A DNA stretch of 64,000 nt, taken from NCBI RefSeq assembly GCF_900176565.1, contig NZ_FXEH01000005.1, positions 1,141,384 to 1,205,383 of the forward strand, read 5' to 3'. The position numbers were made by a program, and so were the translations under genes. The notes under the pieces were generated by a model. It made no database searches. It worked only from the letters and a program-made list of their open reading frames with translations, and was not told the origin of the DNA. Within the stretch, counting starts at the first letter, position 1, and each line of letters begins with the position of its first letter. The DNA comes from Thalassobacillus devorans. GTDB taxonomy: Bacteria > Bacillota > Bacilli > Bacillales > Halobacillaceae. Below, in pieces: positions 55,824-64,000 of this stretch.

Positions 55824-55839
55824 CGTTCCACGTGAAACA
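55824..55839. other. parS-like site 2
   Basis: CGTTCCACGTGAAACA differs from the parS consensus TGTTNCACGTGAAACA at one base (first position). It sits about 50 bp upstream of noc and may also affect noc transcription. Confidence 0.85.
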
Positions 55840-56046
55840 ATGACTGAGTATAGAAAAAAGCGCTGCAGAATCGGAAGACTGCTGCGCACGAGTATGCCTT
55901 GTACTTTCTTTCCCTATTTTATCATAAATATCTATTTAAAAGTATCACCGCGAATGATAATTTACAAATTTTATAGTTTGATAGAAATCAATCTAAACAT
56001 AAAAAGCTTGCGTTCTACTTGTTCTTCCATTTCCCTCCACTGCTTA

Positions 56047-56736
56047 TCAAAGCAGCAATACGGTAAGGCCCGGGGCGATAATAGAAACGAACACAGCGCT
56101 CAGCACCATGGCAATAGTACTGATAGAACCTTCCAAGTCGTCGCGTTCCATGGATGTCGCCGTACCGATGGCATGGGAAGCGCTGCCCATACCCACTCCT
56201 CGCCCAATATAATGGTTAAGACGGAAATAGCGCCAAACGAACGGATGGATCAATACGCCTCCGATGCCTGCAATCATGACAAATACTGCGGCCAAAGGCA
56301 TGGCTCCGCCGCTCGTGTCTGCGATGGCCATGGCGACTGGAGTGGTAACGGATTTTGGAACGATCGAGTTGATAATAAGTTCACTGAACCCCGCCCACTT
56401 GCTGAGGAAGAGTCCAGAAGTGATTCCTACGACAGCACCGATGAACGTTCCAGTCACTACCGGAAGCAGCATTTTTTTTAACATATCCCGGTACTGATAG
56501 AGCGGGTATGCTAACCCCACTACCGCAGGACCGAGCAGGTGGTCGATCCACTGCCCGCCAATCATGTAGGTTTCATAGGGTATTTGAAAGATGAGCAGAA
56601 CCACGATCGTCACTACCGTCGACAAAATGATCGGTGCGGTGTAGATATGACGACACTTTTTATAAAAGGTGACGGATCCCCAATAGATGAGTATTGTCGA
56701 AACGATGACGGTGAGACCAATAATAAAATCATTCAT
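56047..56736 (-). CDS. lrgB: LrgB/CidB family membrane protein
   Basis: 229 residues with about seven hydrophobic segments. GPAVVGLAYPLYQYRDMLKK, FGTIEL-type region PKSVTTPVAMAIADTSGG, and GRGVGMGSASHAIGTA identify the LrgB family. With LrgA it forms a pair that affects murein hydrolase export and pyruvate uptake (family knowledge). Overlaps lrgA by 8 bp. Confidence 0.92.
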   Translation of the reverse strand: MNDFIIGLTVIVSTILIYWGSVTFYKKCRHIYTAPIILSTVVTIVVLLIFQIPYETYMIGGQWIDHLLGPAVVGLAYPLYQYRDMLKKMLLPVVTGTFIGAVVGITSGLFLSKWAGFSELIINSIVPKSVTTPVAMAIADTSGGAMPLAAVFVMIAGIGGVLIHPFVWRYFRLNHYIGRGVGMGSASHAIGTATSMERDDLEGSISTIAMVLSAVFVSIIAPGLTVLLL

Positions 56737-57100
56737 AGAACCTCTCCATTCTCCGGGTCATTTTTTGAGCGACCGCTCCAGAAAGCCCCATAACGAGCGC
56801 CGTGCTGAACATGCCGATGCCAATCAAAAGTATGCCTTTCCCTTTGAAGATGTATGCATAGCTGATGATGCCGACAGTTGCCGGAATGAAGAAGAATGGA
56901 AGATGGGTGATCATGAACCCAGCCCCTTTTTGTACCCATTGTTCCGATACTAATTTTAAGGAAAGGAGTGCGAACAGGAGGACGAGCCCTATGACACTGC
57001 CCGGGATAAACAGGTGTAGCACCTTCTGGATTGCTGTCCCCACCCAGTAAAGGAAATATAGACCGATGAGTTGTACGATGATAGTAACTGCTTTATTCAT
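56729..57100 (-). CDS. lrgA: CidA/LrgA holin-like protein
   Basis: 123 residues with four hydrophobic segments, including FIPGSVIGLVLLFALL and HLPFFFIPATVGIISY, typical of LrgA/CidA. Inserted between rsmG and noc, a position where B. subtilis has no lrgAB genes. Confidence 0.92.
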   Translation of the reverse strand: MNKAVTIIVQLIGLYFLYWVGTAIQKVLHLFIPGSVIGLVLLFALLSLKLVSEQWVQKGAGFMITHLPFFFIPATVGIISYAYIFKGKGILLIGIGMFSTALVMGLSGAVAQKMTRRMERFYE

Positions 57101-57236
57101 GATAAACCCTTCTTTTTTATATTTATTCGCTCAGTATATCATCAGGTGGATGTATCCACTATTCCAGACGCTTTTCTTGATATATCTTCCGGTTAAACCT
57201 TTTATATAAATCAACAATTACGTTTAATAGAAAAAA

Positions 57237-57256
57237 CCGCACCTTAATAGGTACGG
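57237..57256 (-). terminator. Terminator of rsmG
   Basis: CCGTACCT / AGGTGCGG stem (one G-U) followed by T6 on the minus strand. Confidence 0.82.
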
Positions 57257-57308
57257 TAGCCATAAACCCTATTTGATTTGGAAAAGCAGGTTCTTCTGCT
57301 TAAACCTG

Positions 57309-58025
57309 TTATTGAATCGGCGTTTTGTTAGGCACGCCAGCTTTTCTAGGATATTTTCTAGGAGTTTTACGACGTTTTTCTATTAAAGCAATATTCCGCT
57401 CACTATTTTCTTCCGGAAGTTCAAAGGTATGAACCTCGGCTACTTCGCCACCGACAGTCCGGATTGCAAGTTGAGCATCTTCGAGTTCCTCTGACAAATT
57501 CGGACCTTTCATCGCCATGAACAGTCCGCCTTTTTGGGTCAGGGGCAGGCATAATTCACTCAATACGGACATTCTTGCAACGGCGCGGGCCATGACCAGA
57601 TCGTAACTTTCCCGAAATTTACTGTTCTTCCCGAAATTTTCAGCCCGATCATGATAAAAAGCGACATCACTTAATTCTAATTCATGGGCTAAGTGATTCA
57701 AAAAGGTGATTCGTTTCTGTAAGGAATCTACAATCGTCACTTTCAATTGCGGAAAAACGATTTTCAGAGGAAGGCTGGGGAAACCGGCCCCAGCTCCCAC
57801 ATCACAAATGTTCAACGGCTTCGTGAAGTCATGATAAAAGGCGGCAGTGATGGAATCATAAAAATGTTTCAAGTAGACGCCTTCTTCATCGGTAATCGCC
57901 GTCAGGTTCATTTTTTCATTCCATTCGACGAGAATTTCAAAATACTTACGGAATTGCTCCTGCTGCCGTTCCGATAGTTCAATTCCTTGTTCCTTCAGCT
58001 TGCTTAGAAAGGTATGCTTATCCAT
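57309..58025 (-). CDS. rsmG: 16S rRNA (G527) N7-methyltransferase
   Basis: 238 residues. SAM motif ([18 protein letters not shown]) and the [17 protein letters not shown] region mark RsmG (GidB). Loss of the family gives low-level streptomycin resistance. 19 bp after mnmG. Confidence 0.96.
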   Translation of the reverse strand: MDKHTFLSKLKEQGIELSERQQEQFRKYFEILVEWNEKMNLTAITDEEGVYLKHFYDSITAAFYHDFTKPLNICDVGAGAGFPSLPLKIVFPQLKVTIVDSLQKRITFLNHLAHELELSDVAFYHDRAENFGKNSKFRESYDLVMARAVARMSVLSELCLPLTQKGGLFMAMKGPNLSEELEDAQLAIRTVGGEVAEVHTFELPEENSERNIALIEKRRKTPRKYPRKAGVPNKTPIQ

Positions 58026-58044
58026 TGGTCCATCCTTTCTTCAT

Positions 58045-59934
58045 TTATTCATTGGATACGCGTGCTATTTTTCCTTGTTCGATATAGACGAGCAAAATCG
58101 AAACATCGGATGGGTTGACACCGGAAATCCGGGAAGCTTGTCCGACGGAAAGTGGACGAACCTCTTTCAACTTTTCACGTGCTTCGGTCGCCAGGCCATT
58201 AATGGCATCGTAATCAATGTTATCTGGTATTTTCTTATCATCCATTTTCTTCATGCGTTCGATTTGCTGCAATGCTTTCGCTATATAGCCAGAATACTTC
58301 GTCTGTATTTCGACCTGCTCCTTAACATCAGCAGGCAATTCTTTATCTGGAGTTGTCAATGTTTCAATCATCTCATAGTTCATTTCCGGACGGCGCAGCA
58401 GATCAGAAGCACGGACCGCTTCTTTTAACGGTGTCCCTCCAGCTTGTTCAATAATTCGCTGAACTTGCTCATCGGGTTTGATGATGACACCGTCTAAACG
58501 TTTGCGCTCTTCCTGGATCAGTCGCTTCTTTTTCTGGAACTTCGCATAACGTTCTTCCGTAATCATACCCAGTTCATAACCAGTATCGGTTAGACGAAGA
58601 TCCGCGTTATCATGGCGAAGCATGAGACGGAATTCGGCACGGGAAGTTAATAGCCGGTATGGTTCGTTGGTTCCTTTTGTTACCAAATCATCTATCAGGA
58701 CTCCAATATATGCCTGGGAACGGTCAAGAATCAATGGATCAATATCCAGCGCTTTCGCTGCTGCATTGATACCTGCCATAATTCCCTGTCCGGCAGCTTC
58801 TTCATACCCGGAAGTACCATTGATCTGACCAGCCGTGAACAAACCTTTGATTTTTTTCGTCTCAAGGGTCGGCCATAGCTGTGTCGGTACGACAGAATCA
58901 TATTCAATCGCATATCCTGCACGCATGATTTCCGCTTTTTCAAGACCTGGCACCGTTTCAATCATTTTCTTCTGGATAAACTCCGGAAGTGAAGTCGATA
59001 ACCCCTGGACATACACCTCTTCGGTATTCCTTCCCTCAGGCTCAAGGAAAATCTGATGACGCGGTTTGTCATGGAAACGGACGACTTTGTCTTCAATGGA
59101 AGGACAATAACGCGGCCCTGTCCCTTTGATCATCCCGGAATACATCGGGGAAAGAGTAAGGTTTTCATCAATGATCTGATGGGTGTATTCATTGGTATAC
59201 GTGAGCCAGCATGGAATTTGATCCATGATGTATTCGGTCGTTTCATAAGAAAAGGCCCGTGGTTCTTCATCGCCAGGCTGGATTTCCGTCTTGGAATAAT
59301 CAATCGTATGGCTATTGACACGCATAGGCGTCCCTGTTTTGAAACGAACCATTTCAATTCCCAGCTCTTCCAGATGTTCTGATAGAGAAACAGTTGGGCG
59401 CTGGTTATTCGGACCACTTTCGTATTCCAAGTCTCCAATGATTACTTTCCCGCGCATAAATGTTCCAGTCGTGACAACGACTGTATCTGCAGAATAAGCT
59501 GCTTTCGTTTCTGTAACGACACCCTTGATTTCTCCATCCTCGACTACGAGACGCTCTACCATCCCCTGGCGCAACGTCAGGTTTTCCTGATTCTCTAAAA
59601 TTTGTTTCATTTCCTGTATATATAATGGTTTGTCCGCTTGTGCACGCAAAGCACGGACAGCGGGACCTTTTCTTGTGTTCAGCATCCGCATTTGAATATG
59701 CGTTTTATCGATTACTTTACCCATAACACCGCCGAGCGCGTCAATTTCGCGGACGACGACACCTTTAGCCGGTCCGCCAATCGACGGGTTACACGGCATA
59801 AAAGCAACCAAATCCAGGTTCAAGGTAAGCATCAGCGTCTTTGCTCCTCGTTTTGCAGAAGCTAGTGCCGCTTCACACCCGGCATGACCTGCACCAATAA
59901 CGATCACATCATAATGTCCAGCATCGTAAGTCAT
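58045..59934 (-). CDS. mnmG: tRNA uridine 5-carboxymethylaminomethyl modification enzyme MnmG
   Basis: 629 residues. FAD-binding [20 protein letters not shown] near the start, [11 protein letters not shown] and [20 protein letters not shown]. With MnmE it makes cmnm5U34 in tRNA. 25 bp after mnmE. Confidence 0.97.
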   Translation of the reverse strand: MTYDAGHYDVIVIGAGHAGCEAALASAKRGAKTLMLTLNLDLVAFMPCNPSIGGPAKGVVVREIDALGGVMGKVIDKTHIQMRMLNTRKGPAVRALRAQADKPLYIQEMKQILENQENLTLRQGMVERLVVEDGEIKGVVTETKAAYSADTVVVTTGTFMRGKVIIGDLEYESGPNNQRPTVSLSEHLEELGIEMVRFKTGTPMRVNSHTIDYSKTEIQPGDEEPRAFSYETTEYIMDQIPCWLTYTNEYTHQIIDENLTLSPMYSGMIKGTGPRYCPSIEDKVVRFHDKPRHQIFLEPEGRNTEEVYVQGLSTSLPEFIQKKMIETVPGLEKAEIMRAGYAIEYDSVVPTQLWPTLETKKIKGLFTAGQINGTSGYEEAAGQGIMAGINAAAKALDIDPLILDRSQAYIGVLIDDLVTKGTNEPYRLLTSRAEFRLMLRHDNADLRLTDTGYELGMITEERYAKFQKKKRLIQEERKRLDGVIIKPDEQVQRIIEQAGGTPLKEAVRASDLLRRPEMNYEMIETLTTPDKELPADVKEQVEIQTKYSGYIAKALQQIERMKKMDDKKIPDNIDYDAINGLATEAREKLKEVRPLSVGQASRISGVNPSDVSILLVYIEQGKIARVSNE

Positions 59935-59959
59935 TGGTTGTTGTCTCTCCTTTAAATAA

Positions 59960-61336
59960 TTATTTTCCTAAACAGAATTGGGAAAACAGCTGATCGATCA
60001 AGCTTTCATGGACCGTATCCCCAACGATTTCTCCGAGAATTTCCCACGTCCGCGTCACATCTATTTGTACGACATCAATCGGCATACCCATTTCCATGCC
60101 ATTCAACGCATCTTCAAGCGCCTGTCTCGCCTGTTTCAAGAGTTGCACATGGCGGACATTCGACACGTATGTCATATCTCCTGTATCCAATTCACCTTCA
60201 AAGAACACTTGTGAAATCGCCTGTTCCAATTCATCGATCCCTTTTTCATGCAGGAGAGCGGTCGTGATGACCGGATGCTCCTGTGCCAGCTGCTTGACTT
60301 TGTCCATGTCCAGACGCTGTTCGAGATCGGTTTTATTAACGATGACGATCACATCTAAATCCCTGACCGCTTCAAAAAGTTTCTCATCTTCTTCTGTCAG
60401 TTCATCCCCATAGTTTAACACAAGCAGGATCAGATCCGCTTCTTTCAAAACCTGTCGGGACTTTTCGACACCAATCCGTTCGACAATATCTTCGGTCTCA
60501 CGGATACCAGCCGTATCAACAAGCCTTAGCGGGACACCACGGACATTGACATATTCCTCAATCACATCCCGAGTCGTCCCTGGTATCTCTGTGACAATCG
60601 CTTTATTTTCATGGACGAGTGCATTCATCAACGATGATTTACCGACATTCGGCCGGCCGATGATTGCTGTCGCCAGTCCTTCGCGAAGAATTTTCCCCTG
60701 CTGGGCGGTCTGAAGCAGCTTTTTCACTTCTAAGAGGACCTCTTGCGTTTTTTCTTCCATGAGGTTATGTGACATCTCTTCGACATCATCATATTCCGGA
60801 TAATCAATATTCACTTCCACATGGGCAAGTGTTTCTAATAATTGCTGGCGCAGACTTTGGATCAGCTTCGACAACCGGCCGTCCATCTGCTTCAAGGCGA
60901 CATTCATTGCCCGGTCTGTTTTGGCACGGATCAGATCCATAACCGCTTCTGCCTGTGAAAGGTCAATACGACCATTTAAAAATGCACGCTTTGTGAATTC
61001 CCCTGGCTCGGCAAGACGCGCTCCTTTGGCTAGTACAATTTCAAGAACACGATTAACAGAAACCAGTCCGCCGTGACAGTTAATTTCTACGACATCTTCT
61101 CTTGTAAAAGTCTTCGGCGCCCGCATGATCGAAACCATTACCTCTTCAGCGACCTCACCGGTTTCCGGATCGATGATTTTCCCGTAGTGCATCGTATGGG
61201 ATTCAGCCTTGGTCAAATCCTTCCCCTGAAATAAATCATTAGAAATTGACAGGGCATCAGGTCCACTCAACCGGACGATGGCAATCGCTCCTTCACCCAT
61301 CGGCGTCGAAATCGCCGTAATCGTATCTGTTTCCAA
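59960..61336 (-). CDS. mnmE: tRNA modification GTPase MnmE
   Basis: 458 residues from the TTG at 61336, 8 nt after AAGGAGG (a GTG closer to the site is less likely). N-terminal formyl-THF-binding domain ([17 protein letters not shown]), P-loop [19 protein letters not shown], and the C-terminal FCLGK with the catalytic Cys. Length equals that of B. subtilis MnmE. Confidence 0.97.
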   Translation of the reverse strand: METDTITAISTPMGEGAIAIVRLSGPDALSISNDLFQGKDLTKAESHTMHYGKIIDPETGEVAEEVMVSIMRAPKTFTREDVVEINCHGGLVSVNRVLEIVLAKGARLAEPGEFTKRAFLNGRIDLSQAEAVMDLIRAKTDRAMNVALKQMDGRLSKLIQSLRQQLLETLAHVEVNIDYPEYDDVEEMSHNLMEEKTQEVLLEVKKLLQTAQQGKILREGLATAIIGRPNVGKSSLMNALVHENKAIVTEIPGTTRDVIEEYVNVRGVPLRLVDTAGIRETEDIVERIGVEKSRQVLKEADLILLVLNYGDELTEEDEKLFEAVRDLDVIVIVNKTDLEQRLDMDKVKQLAQEHPVITTALLHEKGIDELEQAISQVFFEGELDTGDMTYVSNVRHVQLLKQARQALEDALNGMEMGMPIDVVQIDVTRTWEILGEIVGDTVHESLIDQLFSQFCLGK

Positions 61337-61392
61337 TCCGCCCACCTCCTTCTTTCTTTGTTAACATCTATATTAAAAGCTGTATAAATCAG

Positions 61393-61520
61393 TTATCCAC
61401 AGAACATAAAATTTCTATTGTCACTAACTTATTAGATTACCATATCTCCCTATGTTTTGAAAAGATATCAACAACTCTAGAAGAAAAGAAACACTAATCC
61501 GATTATCCACATGTGCATAA
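61393..61520. other. DnaA boxes between mnmE and jag
   Basis: Perfect TTATNCACA matches at 61393-61401 and 61503-61511 (plus), and 61512-61520 (minus). The last two abut tail-to-tail as TTATCCACATGTGCATAA. Situated about 3 kb from the expected dnaA. Confidence 0.8.
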
Positions 61521-61598
61521 CTATAGTTTCGGTAACACCTCTATTACTTATACTGACCGCAATGGAAAACCAGACTGCTTTTCCAAAACAAAAAAATA

Positions 61599-61619
61599 TC
61601 CGCCAGCAAGGCTGACGGA
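61599..61619 (-). terminator. Terminator of jag (rpmH-rnpA-yidC-jag unit)
   Basis: TCCGTCAGC / GCTGGCGGA stem (one G-U) followed by TATTTTTTT on the minus strand. Confidence 0.85.
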
Positions 61620-61631
61620 AAACTTTTATCT

Positions 61632-62372
61632 TTATTTTGAAGGTCGGATCACGACATACCGCTTCGGTTCATTCCCGGCAGAATAAGTTTCAACTTTTCT
61701 ATTATTCTGCAGGGCCGTATGGATGATTTTCCGTTCATAAGACGGCATCGGTTCGAGCTTGACATCCTGATTGGAGTTCAACGCTTTTTCGGACAATCTG
61801 CTCGCTAGTGTTTCGAGCGTAGCTTTCCGGCGATCCCGATAGCCTTCTGCATCAAGTACTGCTGTATAGTACTGATCCATATAACGATTGATCGTCAAAT
61901 GCAGTAAGTACTGCAGCGCGTTCAATGTCTGACCGCGCTTGCCGATCAATAAAGCAATCTTATCGCCAATCAGCTCAAAATGAACTTCACGGCCATTAAC
62001 GGTAGTTTTCACTTCCACGGGAGCACCCATATCTGAAGCAATCGCTTTGATATATCGTTCTGCTTCTTCAATCGGGTCATGGGCAGGCAGTTCAGGTTCA
62101 GATGTTTCTCGTTCTGCTTGTCCATTAATGTTTATTTCTGGTGCTGTTTTCTGTTCTTTTTGTTCTATATTTACTTCTGGTTCAGGAGTCTCTTCTTTTG
62201 CCTCCACCTTCGATACTTTTACAATCGACGGTTTGCTGCCAAAACCAAGAAATCCCTTCTTACCTTCATCAATAATTTCGACTTCGACAAGGTCCCTTGA
62301 TGTTTGTAACTGCTCTAACGCTGATTGGACCGCTTCCTCAACAGTTTGTCCAGTAGCAGTTATTTGCTTCAC
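61632..62372 (-). CDS. jag: RNA-binding protein KhpB (Jag)
   Basis: 246 residues: Jag N-terminal domain ([17 protein letters not shown]), a Glu/Pro-rich linker, a KH domain ([18 protein letters not shown]) and R3H ([18 protein letters not shown]). Starts at GTG, coupled to yidC by overlap. Confidence 0.95.
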   Translation of the reverse strand: MKQITATGQTVEEAVQSALEQLQTSRDLVEVEIIDEGKKGFLGFGSKPSIVKVSKVEAKEETPEPEVNIEQKEQKTAPEININGQAERETSEPELPAHDPIEEAERYIKAIASDMGAPVEVKTTVNGREVHFELIGDKIALLIGKRGQTLNALQYLLHLTINRYMDQYYTAVLDAEGYRDRRKATLETLASRLSEKALNSNQDVKLEPMPSYERKIIHTALQNNRKVETYSAGNEPKRYVVIRPSK

Positions 62373-63133
62373 TTAGTTTTTCCTCCCGTTTCTTGTTCTT
62401 TCATCATCGGTTTACGGATGAAAAGCGTCTGTGCGATCATAAACAAGTTACCGACTACCCAGTACAGGGCCAGTGCTGATGGGAAAAAGAATGCAAATGT
62501 ACCAATCATGATCGGCATCAGGTAAAGCATCATCGTCATTTGTGGATTTTGCATGGCAGTTGAACCAGCCATCATCAGCTTTTGCTGAAGGAAGGTGGTT
62601 CCCGCTGTTACGAGCGCCAAAATATAACTTGGTTCGCCAAGCTGCATCCACAAAAAGCTATGGGTCGCTACCTCAGATGTACGCATGATTGCGTGGTAAA
62701 AACCGATCAAAATCGGCATTTGGACAATCAACGGCAAACACCCGGCTAATGGATTAACACCATGTTTTTGGAACAGCTGCATTGTTTCCTGCTGCAGTTT
62801 TTGTTGTGTCTGTGCATCTTTTGAGCTGTATTTCTCACGCAGCTCCTGTAATTCCGGCTGAATATCCTGCATCGCTTTTGAACTCTTCAATTGCTTGACG
62901 TTAAGCGGTAGCAAAACCAGACGGATAATAATGGTGATGATGATGATCGACAGACCATAACTCTCACCAGTAATATCGGCAAAAAACTCAATCGATTGTG
63001 ATAGCGGCCAAACTACATATTCATTCCAGAAACCTTCACTCTCAGCAGTGATGTCCTGATTAACCTCAGTACACCCAGAGAGGATGGTAAGTATTCCAGT
63101 CATGGCTAACAGCCACAAGACCTTTTTACGCAA
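62369..63133 (-). CDS. yidC: Membrane protein insertase YidC (SpoIIIJ)
   Basis: 254 residues from the TTG at 63133 (GGAGG upstream). A lipoprotein signal ([14 protein letters not shown]) makes the N-terminal Cys lipidated; five transmembrane helices follow ([39 protein letters not shown]). Inserts membrane proteins, and in Bacillus is needed for sporulation stage III. Confidence 0.95.
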   Translation of the reverse strand: MRKKVLWLLAMTGILTILSGCTEVNQDITAESEGFWNEYVVWPLSQSIEFFADITGESYGLSIIIITIIIRLVLLPLNVKQLKSSKAMQDIQPELQELREKYSSKDAQTQQKLQQETMQLFQKHGVNPLAGCLPLIVQMPILIGFYHAIMRTSEVATHSFLWMQLGEPSYILALVTAGTTFLQQKLMMAGSTAMQNPQMTMMLYLMPIMIGTFAFFFPSALALYWVVGNLFMIAQTLFIRKPMMKEQETGGKTK

Positions 63134-63211
63134 CGTCCCTTCCTCCTTACTCCCTGACTCATTTACTTTTCTATTTAACATTTTAGCATTTTCATATCAG
63201 ACAATTCTATA

Positions 63212-63571
63212 TTATATCTTAGACTTCTTTTCTTTCGATAATAACCTCGATTTCGACAAAACATGGGTAAGACTCTTTTTCACCTGGTGAAAATCCATAT
63301 CTTTCGTCGGTTTACGGGCGATGATAACCAAATCATATCTGGGATCAATCGTATCTTCAAGCTCATGGAAAGCTTGTCTTAAGTATCGCTTGATCTGGTT
63401 CCTGACAACCGCAACGCCAATACGTTTGCTCACAGACAAGCCGATCCGGAAGTGTTCCTGTTTTTCTTTTTTCAAGTAATAGAGAACCAATTGCCGATTG
63501 GCAAACGATTTTCCATTTTTGAAAACCTGCTGGAATTCTTCATTTTTTTTGATTCGGTATTCTTTCTTCAT
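63212..63571 (-). CDS. rnpA: Ribonuclease P protein component
   Basis: 119 residues. [20 protein letters not shown] and the RNR-like motif [14 protein letters not shown] are diagnostic. Binds the RNase P RNA for tRNA 5' maturation. Confidence 0.97.
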   Translation of the reverse strand: MKKEYRIKKNEEFQQVFKNGKSFANRQLVLYYLKKEKQEHFRIGLSVSKRIGVAVVRNQIKRYLRQAFHELEDTIDPRYDLVIIARKPTKDMDFHQVKKSLTHVLSKSRLLSKEKKSKI

Positions 63572-63594
63572 GAGCTTATTCCTCCATAATAACG

Positions 63595-63624
63595 AGAAAA
63601 AAGACCACTGACTTCATTCAGTGG
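63595..63624 (-). terminator. Hairpin between rpmH and rnpA
   Basis: CCACTGA / TCAGTGG stem followed by T6 on the minus strand, between rpmH and rnpA. It likely reduces read-through so that less rnpA than rpmH mRNA is made. Confidence 0.8.
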
Positions 63625-63625
63625 C

Positions 63626-63784
<159 letters not shown>

Positions 63785-63826
63785 TTAAAAATTAAAATTT
63801 CGAAATGCTAAAAGGCAGTCTAAACA

Positions 63827-63856
63827 ATTATAAATAAACCATAACAAAAATGTCAA
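63827..63856 (-). promoter_or_regulatory. Strong rpmH promoter
   Basis: On the minus strand TTGACA, 18-bp spacer, TATAAT, both perfect sigma-A hexamers, about 65 bp upstream of rpmH. The remaining bases to 64000 contain no TTATNCACA box; the origin boxes are expected nearer to dnaA. Confidence 0.88.
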
Positions 63857-64000
63857 CTCTATATTTATTTTCTTTCCGAGATTAAATGGATCGAACCTTC
63901 CTCCGCTGCTAAAATCTATTCTCAGCATTCAGCGTCCAGGCGTTATATAACAGGCTGTATCATAACAACTCGCGAACTCTATTTTACAAGGTATTTCAAA

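Overview
The window looks like the left flank of the replication origin of a low-GC Gram-positive spore-former of the family Bacillaceae, probably a salt- or alkali-tolerant genus near Halobacillus, Virgibacillus or Sediminibacillus. The basis is gene order. The right end reads rpmH-rnpA-yidC-jag-mnmE-mnmG-rsmG-noc-parA-parB on the minus strand, running away from a dnaA gene expected just past base 64000. Further left come rpsF-ssb-rpsR, gdpP-rplI-dnaB, purA and walRKHIJ-htrA. The genus is inference; the sporulation gene yyaC, Noc, SpoIIIJ/YidC and Jag support Bacillaceae.

Layout. 1-9.8 kb is accessory: the end of a GH3 beta-glucosidase, a VOC protein, a Nudix CoA pyrophosphatase, an MFS transporter, several family-specific hypothetical proteins, a secreted subtilase and a staygreen-family protein. 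9.8-15.6 kb holds mqo with a candidate structured leader RNA, a modABC molybdate transporter, a NERD-domain protein and a 52-bp tandem repeat array. 15.6-26.6 kb contains rlmH, two paralogous secreted subtilases, a threonine aldolase, an EamA exporter, an exported NagZ-like enzyme, a cold-shock protein, an AGCS amino-acid symporter, an MBL hydrolase and an alkyltransferase-like protein. In B. subtilis rlmH lies close to the htrA-type gene, so this block looks like a lineage-specific insertion of about 10 kb. 26.6-64 kb is the conserved origin-proximal backbone. Accessory elements in it are an lrgAB pair between rsmG and noc, and serA beside rpsR.

How the genes work together. The walRKHIJ operon senses cell-wall state and sits beside an M23/LysM/G5 wall hydrolase of the kind such a system could control. 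ParA, ParB and Noc act with two parS sites (one perfect, one with a single mismatch) on origin segregation and division-site selection. MnmE and MnmG jointly modify tRNA wobble uridines. S6, SSB and S18 are cotranscribed behind a leader that matches the S6:S18 autoregulatory motif. purA has a PurR operator pair. The secreted subtilases, NagZ and GH3 glucosidase, with several uptake systems, suggest a scavenger of polymers.

Most notable non-coding signals: two clusters of DnaA boxes away from dnaA (about 26.7 and 61.4 kb), a three-helix leader upstream of mqo, a hairpin repeat family present three times and each time pointing toward the gene downstream, a 54-bp element shared by the paralogous protease promoters, and 21-bp and 52-bp tandem repeats. 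No phage, insertion sequence, CRISPR array or rRNA was seen. No obvious new multi-gene defence or biosynthetic system is visible; the regulatory RNA and DNA elements are the best candidates for novelty.
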